In this document: in pieces, positions 33,901 to 42,678 of the stretch
How the letters are laid out: each line of letters starts with the position of its first letter
Position numbering within the stretch: position 1 is the stretch's first letter
Source: Saprospiraceae bacterium
GTDB lineage: Bacteria; Bacteroidota; Bacteroidia; Chitinophagales; Saprospiraceae
Length of the DNA stretch: 64,000 nt
NCBI GenBank assembly: GCA_016709995.1
Contig: JADJLQ010000001.1
Coordinates: forward strand, 1,522,001-1,586,000
Reading direction: 5' to 3'
Notes under the pieces: model-generated
What the model was told of the DNA's origin: nothing
Databases searched by the model: none
Seen by the model: the letters and a program-made list of their open reading frames with translations, nothing else
Program-made: the position numbers and the translations under genes

Positions 33901-36843
33901 ATGGAAAAGCTTAGAGCTGACTTTATCCTTTTATACTTGATTATTATATTATTGTCGTCCTGTAAGCATGAACCCAAAAATGATTTGAGTGGCTTTGTGC
34001 TGGAATCGGGCTTTAATATTACAAAAGTAGCATCGGAGCCCTTGATAAAAGATCCGGTGGATCTTGAATTTGGCACACATGGAGAAGCCTATGTATTAGA
34101 AATGCCTGGTTATCCTTTTGAGGATGTTTTCAGTAAAGTCATCTTACTCAAAGATCGTGATAAGGATGGCATATTTGATGATTCAAAAGTGTTTGCAGAA
34201 AACCTTCAATTGGGCTCATCCATACTTTTATTTCGAAAAGGCCTGTTGGTTGCTGCCCCTCCCTATTTGTTGTACATTGAGGATAGGAATGGAGACGAAA
34301 TATCAGATCATGTAGATACACTGATGTCGGGATTTTCTACCGGTAACCTCCAACACAACTATAATGGGCTGACATATGGTCTGGATGGATGGATATATGC
34401 TGTTAATGGCGGCAATTCCGGGCAACCCTTTTGGTGGGGAGATACCACCTCAAGGATAGATCTAAGGGGACAGGACTTTAGATTTAATCTCAATTCAAAA
34501 AAACTTGAACGAATCGGGAGATCCTCAGGAGGTTTTGGATTGGCCATGGACGAATGGGATCATCCCTTTGAGACACATAACTTGAATCATATATCCAACC
34601 TGGTTTATTCTGGCAGATATCAATCGAACCTAAAAACAACTATCGGACATTCGCTTTTAAATATCTCAGACCATGAAGAAAATGGACTTGCCCGCATATA
34701 TCCCATTGGAGAACAAGAATCCAGAGTAAATCACCCCGAACAATCCGGCTATTTCTCCGGGTCATGTGGTATCACCTACTATAATAATGGGAGACTTGGG
34801 CCAGATCTTCAGCATACAGTCTGGGTGGCTGATGTAGTACTGAATCTAATACATATAGATAAAATAAGTAGTAATGGCGCTGCGCTGCGCGCCAGTAGAT
34901 TATTAGATCATCGGGATTTCCTGGCTAGTAGTGATCGATCATTCAGACCAGTCAATATGTCGGCTGGTCCTGATGGAGCCATGTATATAGTGGATATGCA
35001 TCGAAAGGTGATCGAACATCCTGAGTGGATACCCGATGAAATAGAAAACACCCTTGACATGAATGAGGGCAAAGAGAAAGGCAGAATTTATAAAATCACT
35101 TTGCAATCAGGAGAACCTTCGATTTTTGACTATTCAAAGTTAGATTCGTTCGACGGACGCCTCGCTTGTCTTGGAGATGATAACCAATGGGTAAGAAAGA
35201 CAGCCCATCGTTTGATTCTGGAGCACAATCCAGATGATCTGCAAATAATTAAATTGAAGGAGCTTACGCTGCGGGGCAATGAGATGTCCAGGCTCCATGC
35301 CCTCTGGATATTAAATAGCCTCCGAAAAGTCAGTGATCAAGAACTCCTCAACGGATTAAAAGATCCAAGCTCAGGTATTCGGGAACAATCACTTTTGATG
35401 GTCGAGAACAGATTAGATTCGAATGACATGATCTTAAACGCTTGTTTACAATTATTGACCGATGAAAATCAAAGAACCAGAATGCAGGCAGCTTTAAGCA
35501 CCAGTGTTATAAATCAAAAGACTTTTAATATGCATCGCCAAGATATTTTATCTGCTATCTTCGCTGCAGTCCACCTGCCTATGGATGAATGGAATACTTC
35601 AGCGCTATCCCTGGCATCCAAATTCTCCCCGGTAGCTCTGTTTGACCAAGTCATTACACTACCGAATTCTAAGAATAAAAACAAATTATTAATCACTTTA
35701 GCTCTACTTGCTTCGGCATCAGACCAGGATATGACATCATTAATGCAATCGCTCTCCAGTACGAAGATCAGCGATCAAATAAAAAGCGAAATTATTCTTA
35801 ATCTTTCACTTAAACCAAATGGGCAAAGCACTTCTGATCAGCTCAAAAAATCGATCCAAACTTTAGAGCTTTCCAAGGACAAACAGCTCATTGGTGCACT
35901 CGCTCAGCTAAGAAATAAAATGGGCTGGCCAATGTCCAATAAATTCCGGCTATTCAGCGAAGAAGCTTTACATCGGGTCTTACTCCAAAATATACCCGAT
36001 TCTGAGCGGTTGGAATATTTAAACCTCCTTGATTTGGCGCCTTTTGATCTTAAATCCTCTGTTCTGTTTGCCTGCCTACAAAACAATCAGCCAGTCTCCC
36101 TGCAACAAGCGGCCTTACAACAGTTGTCCAAAGTCAGTGATGTAAAAGTGGGGTTTGAATTGATTCGTGCTTGGGCAACTTTGAGTCCTCAAACAAGGAG
36201 ATCAGCCAGTGATATTTTATTGTACAAACAGATCCATCATCCCGCATTGCTGGATGGCCTGGAAAAGGGAACCATAAATATAGGTGAGATGAATTTTGAT
36301 CTGGAGCGTCGTAGACGATTACTTTGGTGGACGGATGATGAGAATATCAAAAAAAGAGCTCAGGCTCTATTTTCGGATGCAGGCGTCACTACCAGACAAG
36401 AGGCTATAGATAAAATGTACGGTGCAATAAAATTGCAAGGTAGTGTAGATAAGGGTGCCAGGATATTTGAAGGATTGTGTAGTCAATGTCACCAATACGG
36501 CAGTGTCGGGCAAAAAGTAGGCCCTGTCCTGACTGAAATCAATAGAAAAAGTAAAGAGACCCTGTTGCATGACATACTCGATCCTAATGCAGCCACGGAC
36601 CCTAAGTATATCAGCCATCAAATCGAAACCTTGGAGGGCGAGATACATATTGGTATTATCGATGCTGAATCTGACCTTTCGATTACCATCAAAAAAATGG
36701 GTGGGACCACATTGGTGTTGAATAAAAAAGATATCAAAAGCCTTACCGCGCTAGGCAAATCTCTGATGATGGAGGGCCTGGAAGGAAATATGACCGTACA
36801 AGACATGGCGGACTTGCTGGCATACTTACAATCCAATAAGTAA
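33901..36843 (+). CDS. PVC-type dehydrogenase/HEAT-repeat lipoprotein with a C-terminal cytochrome c haem site
   Basis: A 980-residue lipoprotein: MEKLRADFILLYLIIILLSS precedes Cys in an LLSSC lipobox. The first half (about 40-410) is a beta-propeller dehydrogenase-like domain of the type found in large Planctomycetota/Verrucomicrobiota proteins. Helical HEAT-like repeats follow (about 440-800). The C-terminus carries the haem-binding motif CSQCH (860-864) and a likely axial Met/His. It is predicted to oxidise a substrate, perhaps a sugar, and pass electrons to haem at the outer face of a membrane. ATG at 33901 gives the signal; in-frame sequence upstream lacks one. Confidence 0.82.
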   Translation: MEKLRADFILLYLIIILLSSCKHEPKNDLSGFVLESGFNITKVASEPLIKDPVDLEFGTHGEAYVLEMPGYPFEDVFSKVILLKDRDKDGIFDDSKVFAENLQLGSSILLFRKGLLVAAPPYLLYIEDRNGDEISDHVDTLMSGFSTGNLQHNYNGLTYGLDGWIYAVNGGNSGQPFWWGDTTSRIDLRGQDFRFNLNSKKLERIGRSSGGFGLAMDEWDHPFETHNLNHISNLVYSGRYQSNLKTTIGHSLLNISDHEENGLARIYPIGEQESRVNHPEQSGYFSGSCGITYYNNGRLGPDLQHTVWVADVVLNLIHIDKISSNGAALRASRLLDHRDFLASSDRSFRPVNMSAGPDGAMYIVDMHRKVIEHPEWIPDEIENTLDMNEGKEKGRIYKITLQSGEPSIFDYSKLDSFDGRLACLGDDNQWVRKTAHRLILEHNPDDLQIIKLKELTLRGNEMSRLHALWILNSLRKVSDQELLNGLKDPSSGIREQSLLMVENRLDSNDMILNACLQLLTDENQRTRMQAALSTSVINQKTFNMHRQDILSAIFAAVHLPMDEWNTSALSLASKFSPVALFDQVITLPNSKNKNKLLITLALLASASDQDMTSLMQSLSSTKISDQIKSEIILNLSLKPNGQSTSDQLKKSIQTLELSKDKQLIGALAQLRNKMGWPMSNKFRLFSEEALHRVLLQNIPDSERLEYLNLLDLAPFDLKSSVLFACLQNNQPVSLQQAALQQLSKVSDVKVGFELIRAWATLSPQTRRSASDILLYKQIHHPALLDGLEKGTINIGEMNFDLERRRRLLWWTDDENIKKRAQALFSDAGVTTRQEAIDKMYGAIKLQGSVDKGARIFEGLCSQCHQYGSVGQKVGPVLTEINRKSKETLLHDILDPNAATDPKYISHQIETLEGEIHIGIIDAESDLSITIKKMGGTTLVLNKKDIKSLTALGKSLMMEGLEGNMTVQDMADLLAYLQSNK

Positions 36844-36872
36844 TCATATTCCGGATAATTAAAATAGAAGCC

Positions 36873-37400
36873 TCACATTGTTCCCAGATCTCTTATTAAA
36901 TTGTTCTGATGATGACCTGCATGAAATACCGTAAAATAAAACATCTCCCGCATAGTGATCTTGCCTACTAATGGGTGTGGTATAAGGTATCGGTCGATTT
37001 CAGCTTCGCTAAACAGTTCCATAGATGAAATTAATTGCTTTAGCCTGGCATTAAATTCGTCGAATAGACCATACCTTTCATTATAGCTGATAGGTTCAGG
37101 CACAAATGTCTGTGGAGCCCGGACTCCCGGCGCCAAAGCACTTTTATAGATACTGGTTATTTTCTCGTAGGATCTGCTCCCATTTATTGCCTCACCAAAC
37201 TTTTTTGATAGAAATCTATCCTTATCACTGAATATGTTAGCCAAAGGGGTATTGCTGAGTTCGATATGTTTAAGATGTTGCAATGCTGACCACTTACCTG
37301 GCATGGAAAACACGCACTGTTCCTCGGTCAAGTTCTTCACTGACTGTAGCAGTGAATCATGTGAAGCCAATATCAATTCAACAATTTTTTGTTTATCCAT
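36873..37400 (-). CDS. DinB-family protein (metal-dependent, bacillithiol-transferase-like)
   Basis: A 175-residue four-helix bundle of the DinB/YfiT superfamily. The metal-binding histidines are likely LKHIELSNT (about 46) and FHAGHHQNNL near the C-terminus, with the typical H-x3-H. ATG at 37400 is chosen; a TTG three codons upstream is also in frame. Some relatives transfer bacillithiol or related thiols, but the substrate cannot be predicted. A second, divergent DinB gene starts about 230 bases away. Convergent with the haem-protein gene. Confidence 0.82.
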   Translation of the reverse strand: MDKQKIVELILASHDSLLQSVKNLTEEQCVFSMPGKWSALQHLKHIELSNTPLANIFSDKDRFLSKKFGEAINGSRSYEKITSIYKSALAPGVRAPQTFVPEPISYNERYGLFDEFNARLKQLISSMELFSEAEIDRYLIPHPLVGKITMREMFYFTVFHAGHHQNNLIRDLGTM

Positions 37401-37634
37401 TTTTTTCAATTTTTAGTTGTAGGAAGGAAGGCACTCTTTTCAAGTTTTAGCCGGAACAACTTGAATTGATTAGTGTCGGGATAGCAGATGCAATGATATG
37501 GTGTAAGGTCAAAATCATCTTATTAAAGAAGTGTTCTCTGTGTTCTACCATTTTATTGATCGTCCAAAAATAAGCGATTCAGTTAGTTTTGAAGATTGAT
37601 TTATTTTAATTTAGCGTCAAAAATATAATAACGC

Positions 37635-38195
37635 ATGAACATGTATTTTCAAGAAATTGCATCTTACAATATATGGGCCAACCAAACCGTGACTGAATGG
37701 CTTCGTGCTCTACCAGAAGAACAGTGGAATCAACCCATCACTTCCAGTTTTGGCTCTATCGCCTCGACTGCGTTGCATATAGTTGGAGCGGAGACAATCT
37801 GGTTAGACCGGTTACTGGAAAAGGAAAACCCCGTCTGGCTGCCTGGTGTATTCCGGGGAAGCCGAACAGCACTGCTAATGCTTTGGGCAGAGAGTTCTGA
37901 AAATTTAAAGTCCTTTGTAGATCAATTCGATTCTTTAGAAATGGACCGAACACTTTCTTTCAAAAGAATCAATGGGGATCCGGTCATCATGAAACATTAC
38001 CACATCTTCGCTCACGTATTTAACCACTCTACCTATCACAGAGGACAGCTTGTTACCATGCTTAGGCAGGTTGGATATGAAGGAATAAGCAGTACGGATA
38101 TGCTCCATTTTTCAGGGAAAAAGTATGATGTATCTTCTATTTTAAAGTTTAAATTTCATCTTCAAGATCTGTGTCCGCTGCTTGCAAAGTTTTAA
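37635..38195 (+). CDS. DinB-family protein, second copy
   Basis: A 186-residue DinB protein, distinct from the divergent neighbour: SYNIWANQTVTEWLRALPEEQ opens the chain. Metal ligands are likely the His in TALHIVGAE and the two His of HVFNHSTYHRGQL, with the HxxxH spacing of the family. Two DinB genes back to back suggest related thiol-transfer or detoxification tasks, but sequence alone does not identify the substrate. A double-hairpin terminator lies about 150-200 bases downstream. Confidence 0.82.
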   Translation: MNMYFQEIASYNIWANQTVTEWLRALPEEQWNQPITSSFGSIASTALHIVGAETIWLDRLLEKENPVWLPGVFRGSRTALLMLWAESSENLKSFVDQFDSLEMDRTLSFKRINGDPVIMKHYHIFAHVFNHSTYHRGQLVTMLRQVGYEGISSTDMLHFSGKKYDVSSILKFKFHLQDLCPLLAKF

Positions 38196-38338
38196 AGTCT
38201 ATAAGCATGAATTGATGTGTCAAATTTTTTTTCAAAAATTTCGTTTGAAAAAATATACAATAGAAAACTTGCAGAATTACATAAAGTGCTTAACTTCGTA
38301 GAGTATTCATTAATAAGTATTGAATAAAAAAATATTTT

Positions 38339-38408
38339 GGAGATTGAAACATCAAAAGGCAAAAATGAATCTCCACTAAAAGCTCCTACTGCAGGAGCTT
38401 TTTTTTTT
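38339..38408 (+). terminator. Two tandem hairpins ending in ten Ts
   Basis: First hairpin GGAGATT (38339-38345) with AATCTCC (38368-38374). Second hairpin AGCTCCT (38381-38387) with AGGAGCT (38393-38399), extended by AAA/TTT and followed by ten Ts (38399-38408). The second is a strong terminator on the plus strand; the minus strand has only a weak TTTT, for the convergent mscS-like gene. Confidence 0.85.
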
Positions 38409-38435
38409 GCCTTCATAGTTTTACGTTTTAATATA

Positions 38436-39290
38436 TCAACGGTTGAGTAATCCATTGATTGATGTGTTTTCGTAGACACATTTCAACACTTTGTACTTAA
38501 GATTTTTTGACAATTTAAGGTCCTGTCCATTGAGCGTATACTGCAGTTTAAACGAGGTACTTTCCTGATGCGTAGCATCCACTACCAGTTGAACACTACC
38601 TGGTAAGATAGCAACCTCAAATTCACTCATTACATCGGCGATTAACTTCTCAAGATCCCTAAATGGAATTTTCATTTTATTGTTCACCTCAAAATGTATT
38701 GTATTTATATCTTGATCAAGTGTCGTATGATTGATGAGGTCTTGGGTGAAAATAGAACTATTAGGCACATAGATGAGCACATCGTCATCATCCTGCAAAG
38801 TAATCATAGTAAGCGAAAAATCCTTTACTTCTCCTGTATACTTACCGATTTTTACATAATTTCCAATTTTTATTTTATCAGAAAACCCTAAGATCATACC
38901 GGTGATAATGTTAGAAATATAATCTTTCATGATGATAGCGATGGCAGCTGAAATCAGGGTCAATCCAGTAAAAAAGTCCTTTGGTTTGAGATTCAGCAAG
39001 TGAAGCAAAAAGTAAAAAGCCACTCCACTAATCACCAAAAAATAAATATTCTCTATTCCTACAGTGACATTGTCAGTTTTATTAAAAGCTATTTTTTTCC
39101 GTTTTCGATAGAAATAAAGCAACAAATCTTTTCCCAGTTGAGTCAATAGAAAGAATAACGAAAAGCCTACAATACTAGCTATAAAATGAAGCGGTATGAA
39201 GGAGTTTTTAAAAATCGTCTGTAGATTTTCATTGAGGATGATGAGTATTGCTATACCAATCACTTTTAGTAGCCTAAAGAATACATTCAT
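38436..39290 (-). CDS. Small-conductance mechanosensitive channel (MscS family)
   Basis: A 284-residue membrane protein: hydrophobic segments at about 5-20, 30-48, 78-98 and 108-130. The pore helix and beta-domain follow (TGLTLISAAIAIIMKDYISN, MILGFSDKIKIGNYVKIG, EVKDFSLTMITLQDDDDVL). This pattern fits MscS, which opens on osmotic downshock to release solutes. The C-terminal mixed alpha/beta domain is present and ends without extra modules. It is convergent with the second DinB gene. Confidence 0.85.
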   Translation of the reverse strand: MNVFFRLLKVIGIAILIILNENLQTIFKNSFIPLHFIASIVGFSLFFLLTQLGKDLLLYFYRKRKKIAFNKTDNVTVGIENIYFLVISGVAFYFLLHLLNLKPKDFFTGLTLISAAIAIIMKDYISNIITGMILGFSDKIKIGNYVKIGKYTGEVKDFSLTMITLQDDDDVLIYVPNSSIFTQDLINHTTLDQDINTIHFEVNNKMKIPFRDLEKLIADVMSEFEVAILPGSVQLVVDATHQESTSFKLQYTLNGQDLKLSKNLKYKVLKCVYENTSINGLLNR

Positions 39291-39368
39291 ATTTACCTAA
39301 TAGAAAGATGCAAAATTACACAAGGTTTTGAAGGGTTTTCCGTTAATTTGACCTTGAATCTTTTAAAA

Positions 39369-40778
39369 ATGAACTTACATTTCTTTAATTCATCTATTTA
39401 CCAGGCTCGAAGAGCTGAATTAGCCAACCTGATTGGAGATGGGCTGATCCTATTTGTTGCCAATGAAGAAAGTGGTATAAACTACCGAGACAACACCTAC
39501 CCCTTTCGTCAAGATAGTAATGTGTTGTACTATAGCGGCATTGAGAGGGCCGGCATCTCCATTTTGATCGACGCCGAGGAAGGCCAAAGCTATCTGATGG
39601 GTGATGAAGCCAGTATGGATGATGTTGTTTGGACTGGACCTGTGCCTTCTCTTCAGGAACTAGCCATGTGGTCGGGTATTGAAAATATAATCACTCAGGC
39701 TCAAGGCGAGAACCTTATTAAGAAAACGGTGACTAAAGGATTAAGAGTGCATTATCTTCCGGTATATCGAGGGGATCATTCTTTCAAATTGGGATCTTTG
39801 CTGGGCAAGACTCCTGAATCTATAGCGTCAGATTACAGTATACCATTAGCCAAAGCTGTAGTCCAACAACGGGAGATTAAGTCAAATGTAGAAATCACCC
39901 AATTAGAACAAGCCATAGAGGTATCCGGTCAGATGCATCGTATAATGATGACTAAGACCAAAGCAGGTATGCAGGAGTCTGAAGTTATGGCAGCTGTCCG
40001 ATCACACTGCCTGGCGGCTAATCTTGATATCCCCTATTCTATCATTCTCTCGGTCGATGGTCAAACCTTACACAATCATTCATATCACAATGTTATGAAG
40101 CCAGGGCAGCTTTTATTGGGTGACTTCGGTTCTGACTCACACATGCATTACGCTGGGGATATCACTAGAACCATTCCTGTAGCTGCCACCTTTTCGAGCT
40201 TTCAAAAAGACATTTATAACATTGTACTAGATACCCTGAACAAGGCCATTCAAGCTGTCAAAGCCGGTACAAAATACCTCGACATCCACCTTGCAGCTGC
40301 TAAGAATATTGCCCAATCAATGACTCAACTCGGGTTCTTATCAGGGGACTCTGATGACCTGGTCGCCTTGGGAGCGCATGCCCTATTTTTTCCGCACGGA
40401 TTAGGCCATGCGCTTGGTTTGGATGTACATGATATGGAATCCATTGGTGAAGAGTATACAGGCTATACCCCAGATATGACCAGAAGCAACCAATTTGGGT
40501 TGCGTTCCCTTCGACTGGCAAAATCCTTACGTTCGGGGATGGTGCTGACAGTAGAGCCCGGCATATATTTCATTCCGGAGCTCATCAGTCAGTGGAAAGC
40601 ACAGGGGAAGTTTAAAGACCATATTCAATATGATAAAATCGAACGCATGCTGCCTTTTGGCGGCATCAGGATTGAAGACAATGTGCTTGTTGAGGATCAA
40701 GGCAGTAAAATACTGGGGCCACCCATACCAAAAGAAATCAAGGATGTAGAAGAATTGAGGCAACAAGCCTACCTTTAA
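39369..40778 (+). CDS. Xaa-Pro aminopeptidase/dipeptidase (M24B) with N-terminal AMP_N domain
   Basis: A 469-residue metallopeptidase that cleaves an N-terminal residue before proline. The AMP_N domain (about 1-160; RRAELANLIGDGLILFVANE, YRDNTYPFRQDSNVLYYSG) precedes a pita-bread catalytic domain. The five metal ligands are visible in LLGDFGSDSHMHYAGDITR (two Asp), HGLGHALGLDVHD (His), TVEPGIYF (Glu) and GGIRIEDNVLV (Glu). ATG at 39369 is preferred to a TTG seven codons upstream. There is no signal peptide, so it is cytosolic. Confidence 0.93.
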   Translation: MNLHFFNSSIYQARRAELANLIGDGLILFVANEESGINYRDNTYPFRQDSNVLYYSGIERAGISILIDAEEGQSYLMGDEASMDDVVWTGPVPSLQELAMWSGIENIITQAQGENLIKKTVTKGLRVHYLPVYRGDHSFKLGSLLGKTPESIASDYSIPLAKAVVQQREIKSNVEITQLEQAIEVSGQMHRIMMTKTKAGMQESEVMAAVRSHCLAANLDIPYSIILSVDGQTLHNHSYHNVMKPGQLLLGDFGSDSHMHYAGDITRTIPVAATFSSFQKDIYNIVLDTLNKAIQAVKAGTKYLDIHLAAAKNIAQSMTQLGFLSGDSDDLVALGAHALFFPHGLGHALGLDVHDMESIGEEYTGYTPDMTRSNQFGLRSLRLAKSLRSGMVLTVEPGIYFIPELISQWKAQGKFKDHIQYDKIERMLPFGGIRIEDNVLVEDQGSKILGPPIPKEIKDVEELRQQAYL

Positions 40779-40805
40779 ACCCGGGATCCGCACCATTGTA
40801 GTCTC

Positions 40806-41585
40806 ATGAAATTTTTTTTATCCGAATATCGCCACGATTATTCCTCTTACACTTTTGGTTATACCATTTATGCAATCTGCGAGTCTAGAAGTGATTTAGA
40901 ATTTATTTACTCCAATGGTTTCCTACCCTATACCGGCAATCTGGAGATCAGAGCAGATATCTTTTACAAATCAAGAGGTATTCGCATAGTACTTGACCAC
41001 TTTTCCGATACCAGCGAAAATCGTAGAGTTCAACGAAAAATAGCTTCTTTCAATATTAAAGAGTCGGTCATTCCCATAGAATCTTTTGATCAGTGGGATG
41101 AGTTTTTTGATTTCGCCAAAAAATATAGCAACGTACGCATCGGGGATCATAAGATGCCATTAGAGCGTATAAAATATATCTGCTCTAGAAAATATTTGAC
41201 TCATATCATTCAGTTTAACCAAGATGACAAAGTCATAGGATATATCCTGGTAGTGATTTCTGATTCTTTTATGCACTTTTGGTTTTCATTCTATGATACC
41301 ACCTTTTTAGAACAAAATATTCCATTAGGTAAATGGTTGATGTGGAAATGTATACATATCGCCAAGGCAATGGATAAAAGCTATATTTATCTGGGCAATG
41401 GATATCAAAAATCTTCCCTGTATAAAACAAGAGATTTTAAAGGGGTAGAATATTATAATGGCAACTCCTGGAGCAGCGATCTTGAAAAATTTCAATTGTT
41501 AGTCTCCCAGGATGAAGCACTAAGACCCCTGGATGATTTTAAATTAAATGGGGACTGGAATCAGCAGATTGAATCATTGTTATAA
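40806..41585 (+). CDS. GNAT-fold protein resembling arginyl/leucyl-tRNA-protein transferases (Ate1/Bpt-like)
   Basis: A 259-residue protein that opens MKFFLSEYRHDYSSYTFGY. A central segment, FYKSRGIRIVLDHFSDTSEN, resembles the Ate/Bpt region that follows the N-terminal domain. The C-terminal block YIYLGNGYQKSSLYKTRDFKG resembles the YLGYW..S.KM.YK.RF conserved part of Bpt/Ate1. Those enzymes attach an amino acid from tRNA to protein N-termini for N-degron decay. The match is partial, and typical cysteines at the N-terminus are absent, so another aminoacyl- or acyl-transfer reaction is possible. It lies 27 bases after the M24 peptidase gene. Confidence 0.6.
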   Translation: MKFFLSEYRHDYSSYTFGYTIYAICESRSDLEFIYSNGFLPYTGNLEIRADIFYKSRGIRIVLDHFSDTSENRRVQRKIASFNIKESVIPIESFDQWDEFFDFAKKYSNVRIGDHKMPLERIKYICSRKYLTHIIQFNQDDKVIGYILVVISDSFMHFWFSFYDTTFLEQNIPLGKWLMWKCIHIAKAMDKSYIYLGNGYQKSSLYKTRDFKGVEYYNGNSWSSDLEKFQLLVSQDEALRPLDDFKLNGDWNQQIESLL

Positions 41586-41629
41586 ATGCTAACTGGATCC
41601 AATAGTAATCCAATGCTTCACCATCAAAC

Positions 41630-42640
41630 TCATCTGAAGGGTACGCCTTTCACCTTCGTCTGCACCTTACATAAATAACGATCAGCCGTAATATAAAGCA
41701 CTGTGCCATCTTCTCCCCAACCACAGTTGGCAGTAGCTTGCCCTGTCTCTATCCTGGCCAGCAATTCGCCTTTAGGTGATATCAATAACACTCCCCCAGG
41801 GCCTGTACCCCAGATATTGCCATGATCGTCCACTTTGATACCATCTGGCAGTCCCAACAAACCTGATTTCGCCATCGATGTCACATCTAATAATAAACTG
41901 CCTTTGCCCACGATGCCGGTAGACAATACCGGATATTTCATGTAAATGGCTTTGTCCGGATCTGATTGAGCAACATAAAGAGTCTTTTCATCAGGGGATA
42001 ATGCCAGACCATTAGGGCGGGTCAGATCTTTAATGATCAATGTTGTTTTGCCGTTGGCATACATATACACTCCAAACACGCCTGTTTCCTTCCCGGGATC
42101 GTTTTCTTTGCCTGGCATACCATAGGGTGGATCTGTGAAATAGATCCTGCCTTTTGAATCTACGATCACATCATTGGGAGAGTTAAATCGTTTTCCGCCA
42201 TCATTGTCAGTAACTGTTTTTTTGCCTCCAGGTCGTCCCATGGGCATGATAGATATTCTCCGATCACCATGCTCACACGACAATAGGTTTCCTTTGAGAT
42301 CCCGGGTGAGACCATTGCTCCCTGGTTCGTTTCCGTACACCCCTACTCCAGTATATCCTGATGGTTTGATATAAGGTAGTGCTCCTTCACCATTGTTTCT
42401 CCAGATATATACTGTATTGCGTGGAACATCACTAAACAAAATGGCTTGTTCCTCTTTCCACCACACAGGCCCCTCTGCCCAATCAAACCCATCGGCCAAT
42501 ACCTCGATATCAGCATTAGGATCAATAAACGCGTTGGCTTCTTCTTTAAAAATATGGAGGTGACCAATAGTTTGAGGGGTTTGACTCATTAAGCAGAGAT
42601 TTAAATAGATCCCGCAAAAAATCAATATAGATTTTTTCAT
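41630..42640 (-). CDS. SMP-30/gluconolactonase-like secreted beta-propeller
   Basis: A 336-residue protein with a signal peptide (MKKSILIFCGIYLNLCLMSQ) and a six-bladed beta-propeller. FDWAEGPVWWKEEQAILFSDV, FNSPNDVIVDSKGRIYFTDP and RPNGLALSPDEKTLYVAQS are the family blocks; Glu, Asn and Asp in them coordinate the metal. It is predicted to open sugar lactones in the periplasm or outside the cell. ATG at 42640 places the signal first; ATG at 42661 is also in frame. It follows mpl by about 40 bases. Confidence 0.87.
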   Translation of the reverse strand: MKKSILIFCGIYLNLCLMSQTPQTIGHLHIFKEEANAFIDPNADIEVLADGFDWAEGPVWWKEEQAILFSDVPRNTVYIWRNNGEGALPYIKPSGYTGVGVYGNEPGSNGLTRDLKGNLLSCEHGDRRISIMPMGRPGGKKTVTDNDGGKRFNSPNDVIVDSKGRIYFTDPPYGMPGKENDPGKETGVFGVYMYANGKTTLIIKDLTRPNGLALSPDEKTLYVAQSDPDKAIYMKYPVLSTGIVGKGSLLLDVTSMAKSGLLGLPDGIKVDDHGNIWGTGPGGVLLISPKGELLARIETGQATANCGWGEDGTVLYITADRYLCKVQTKVKGVPFR

Positions 42641-42678
42641 CAGCTTATATTTTTTAAACATTCGATAAGGAAATATTT

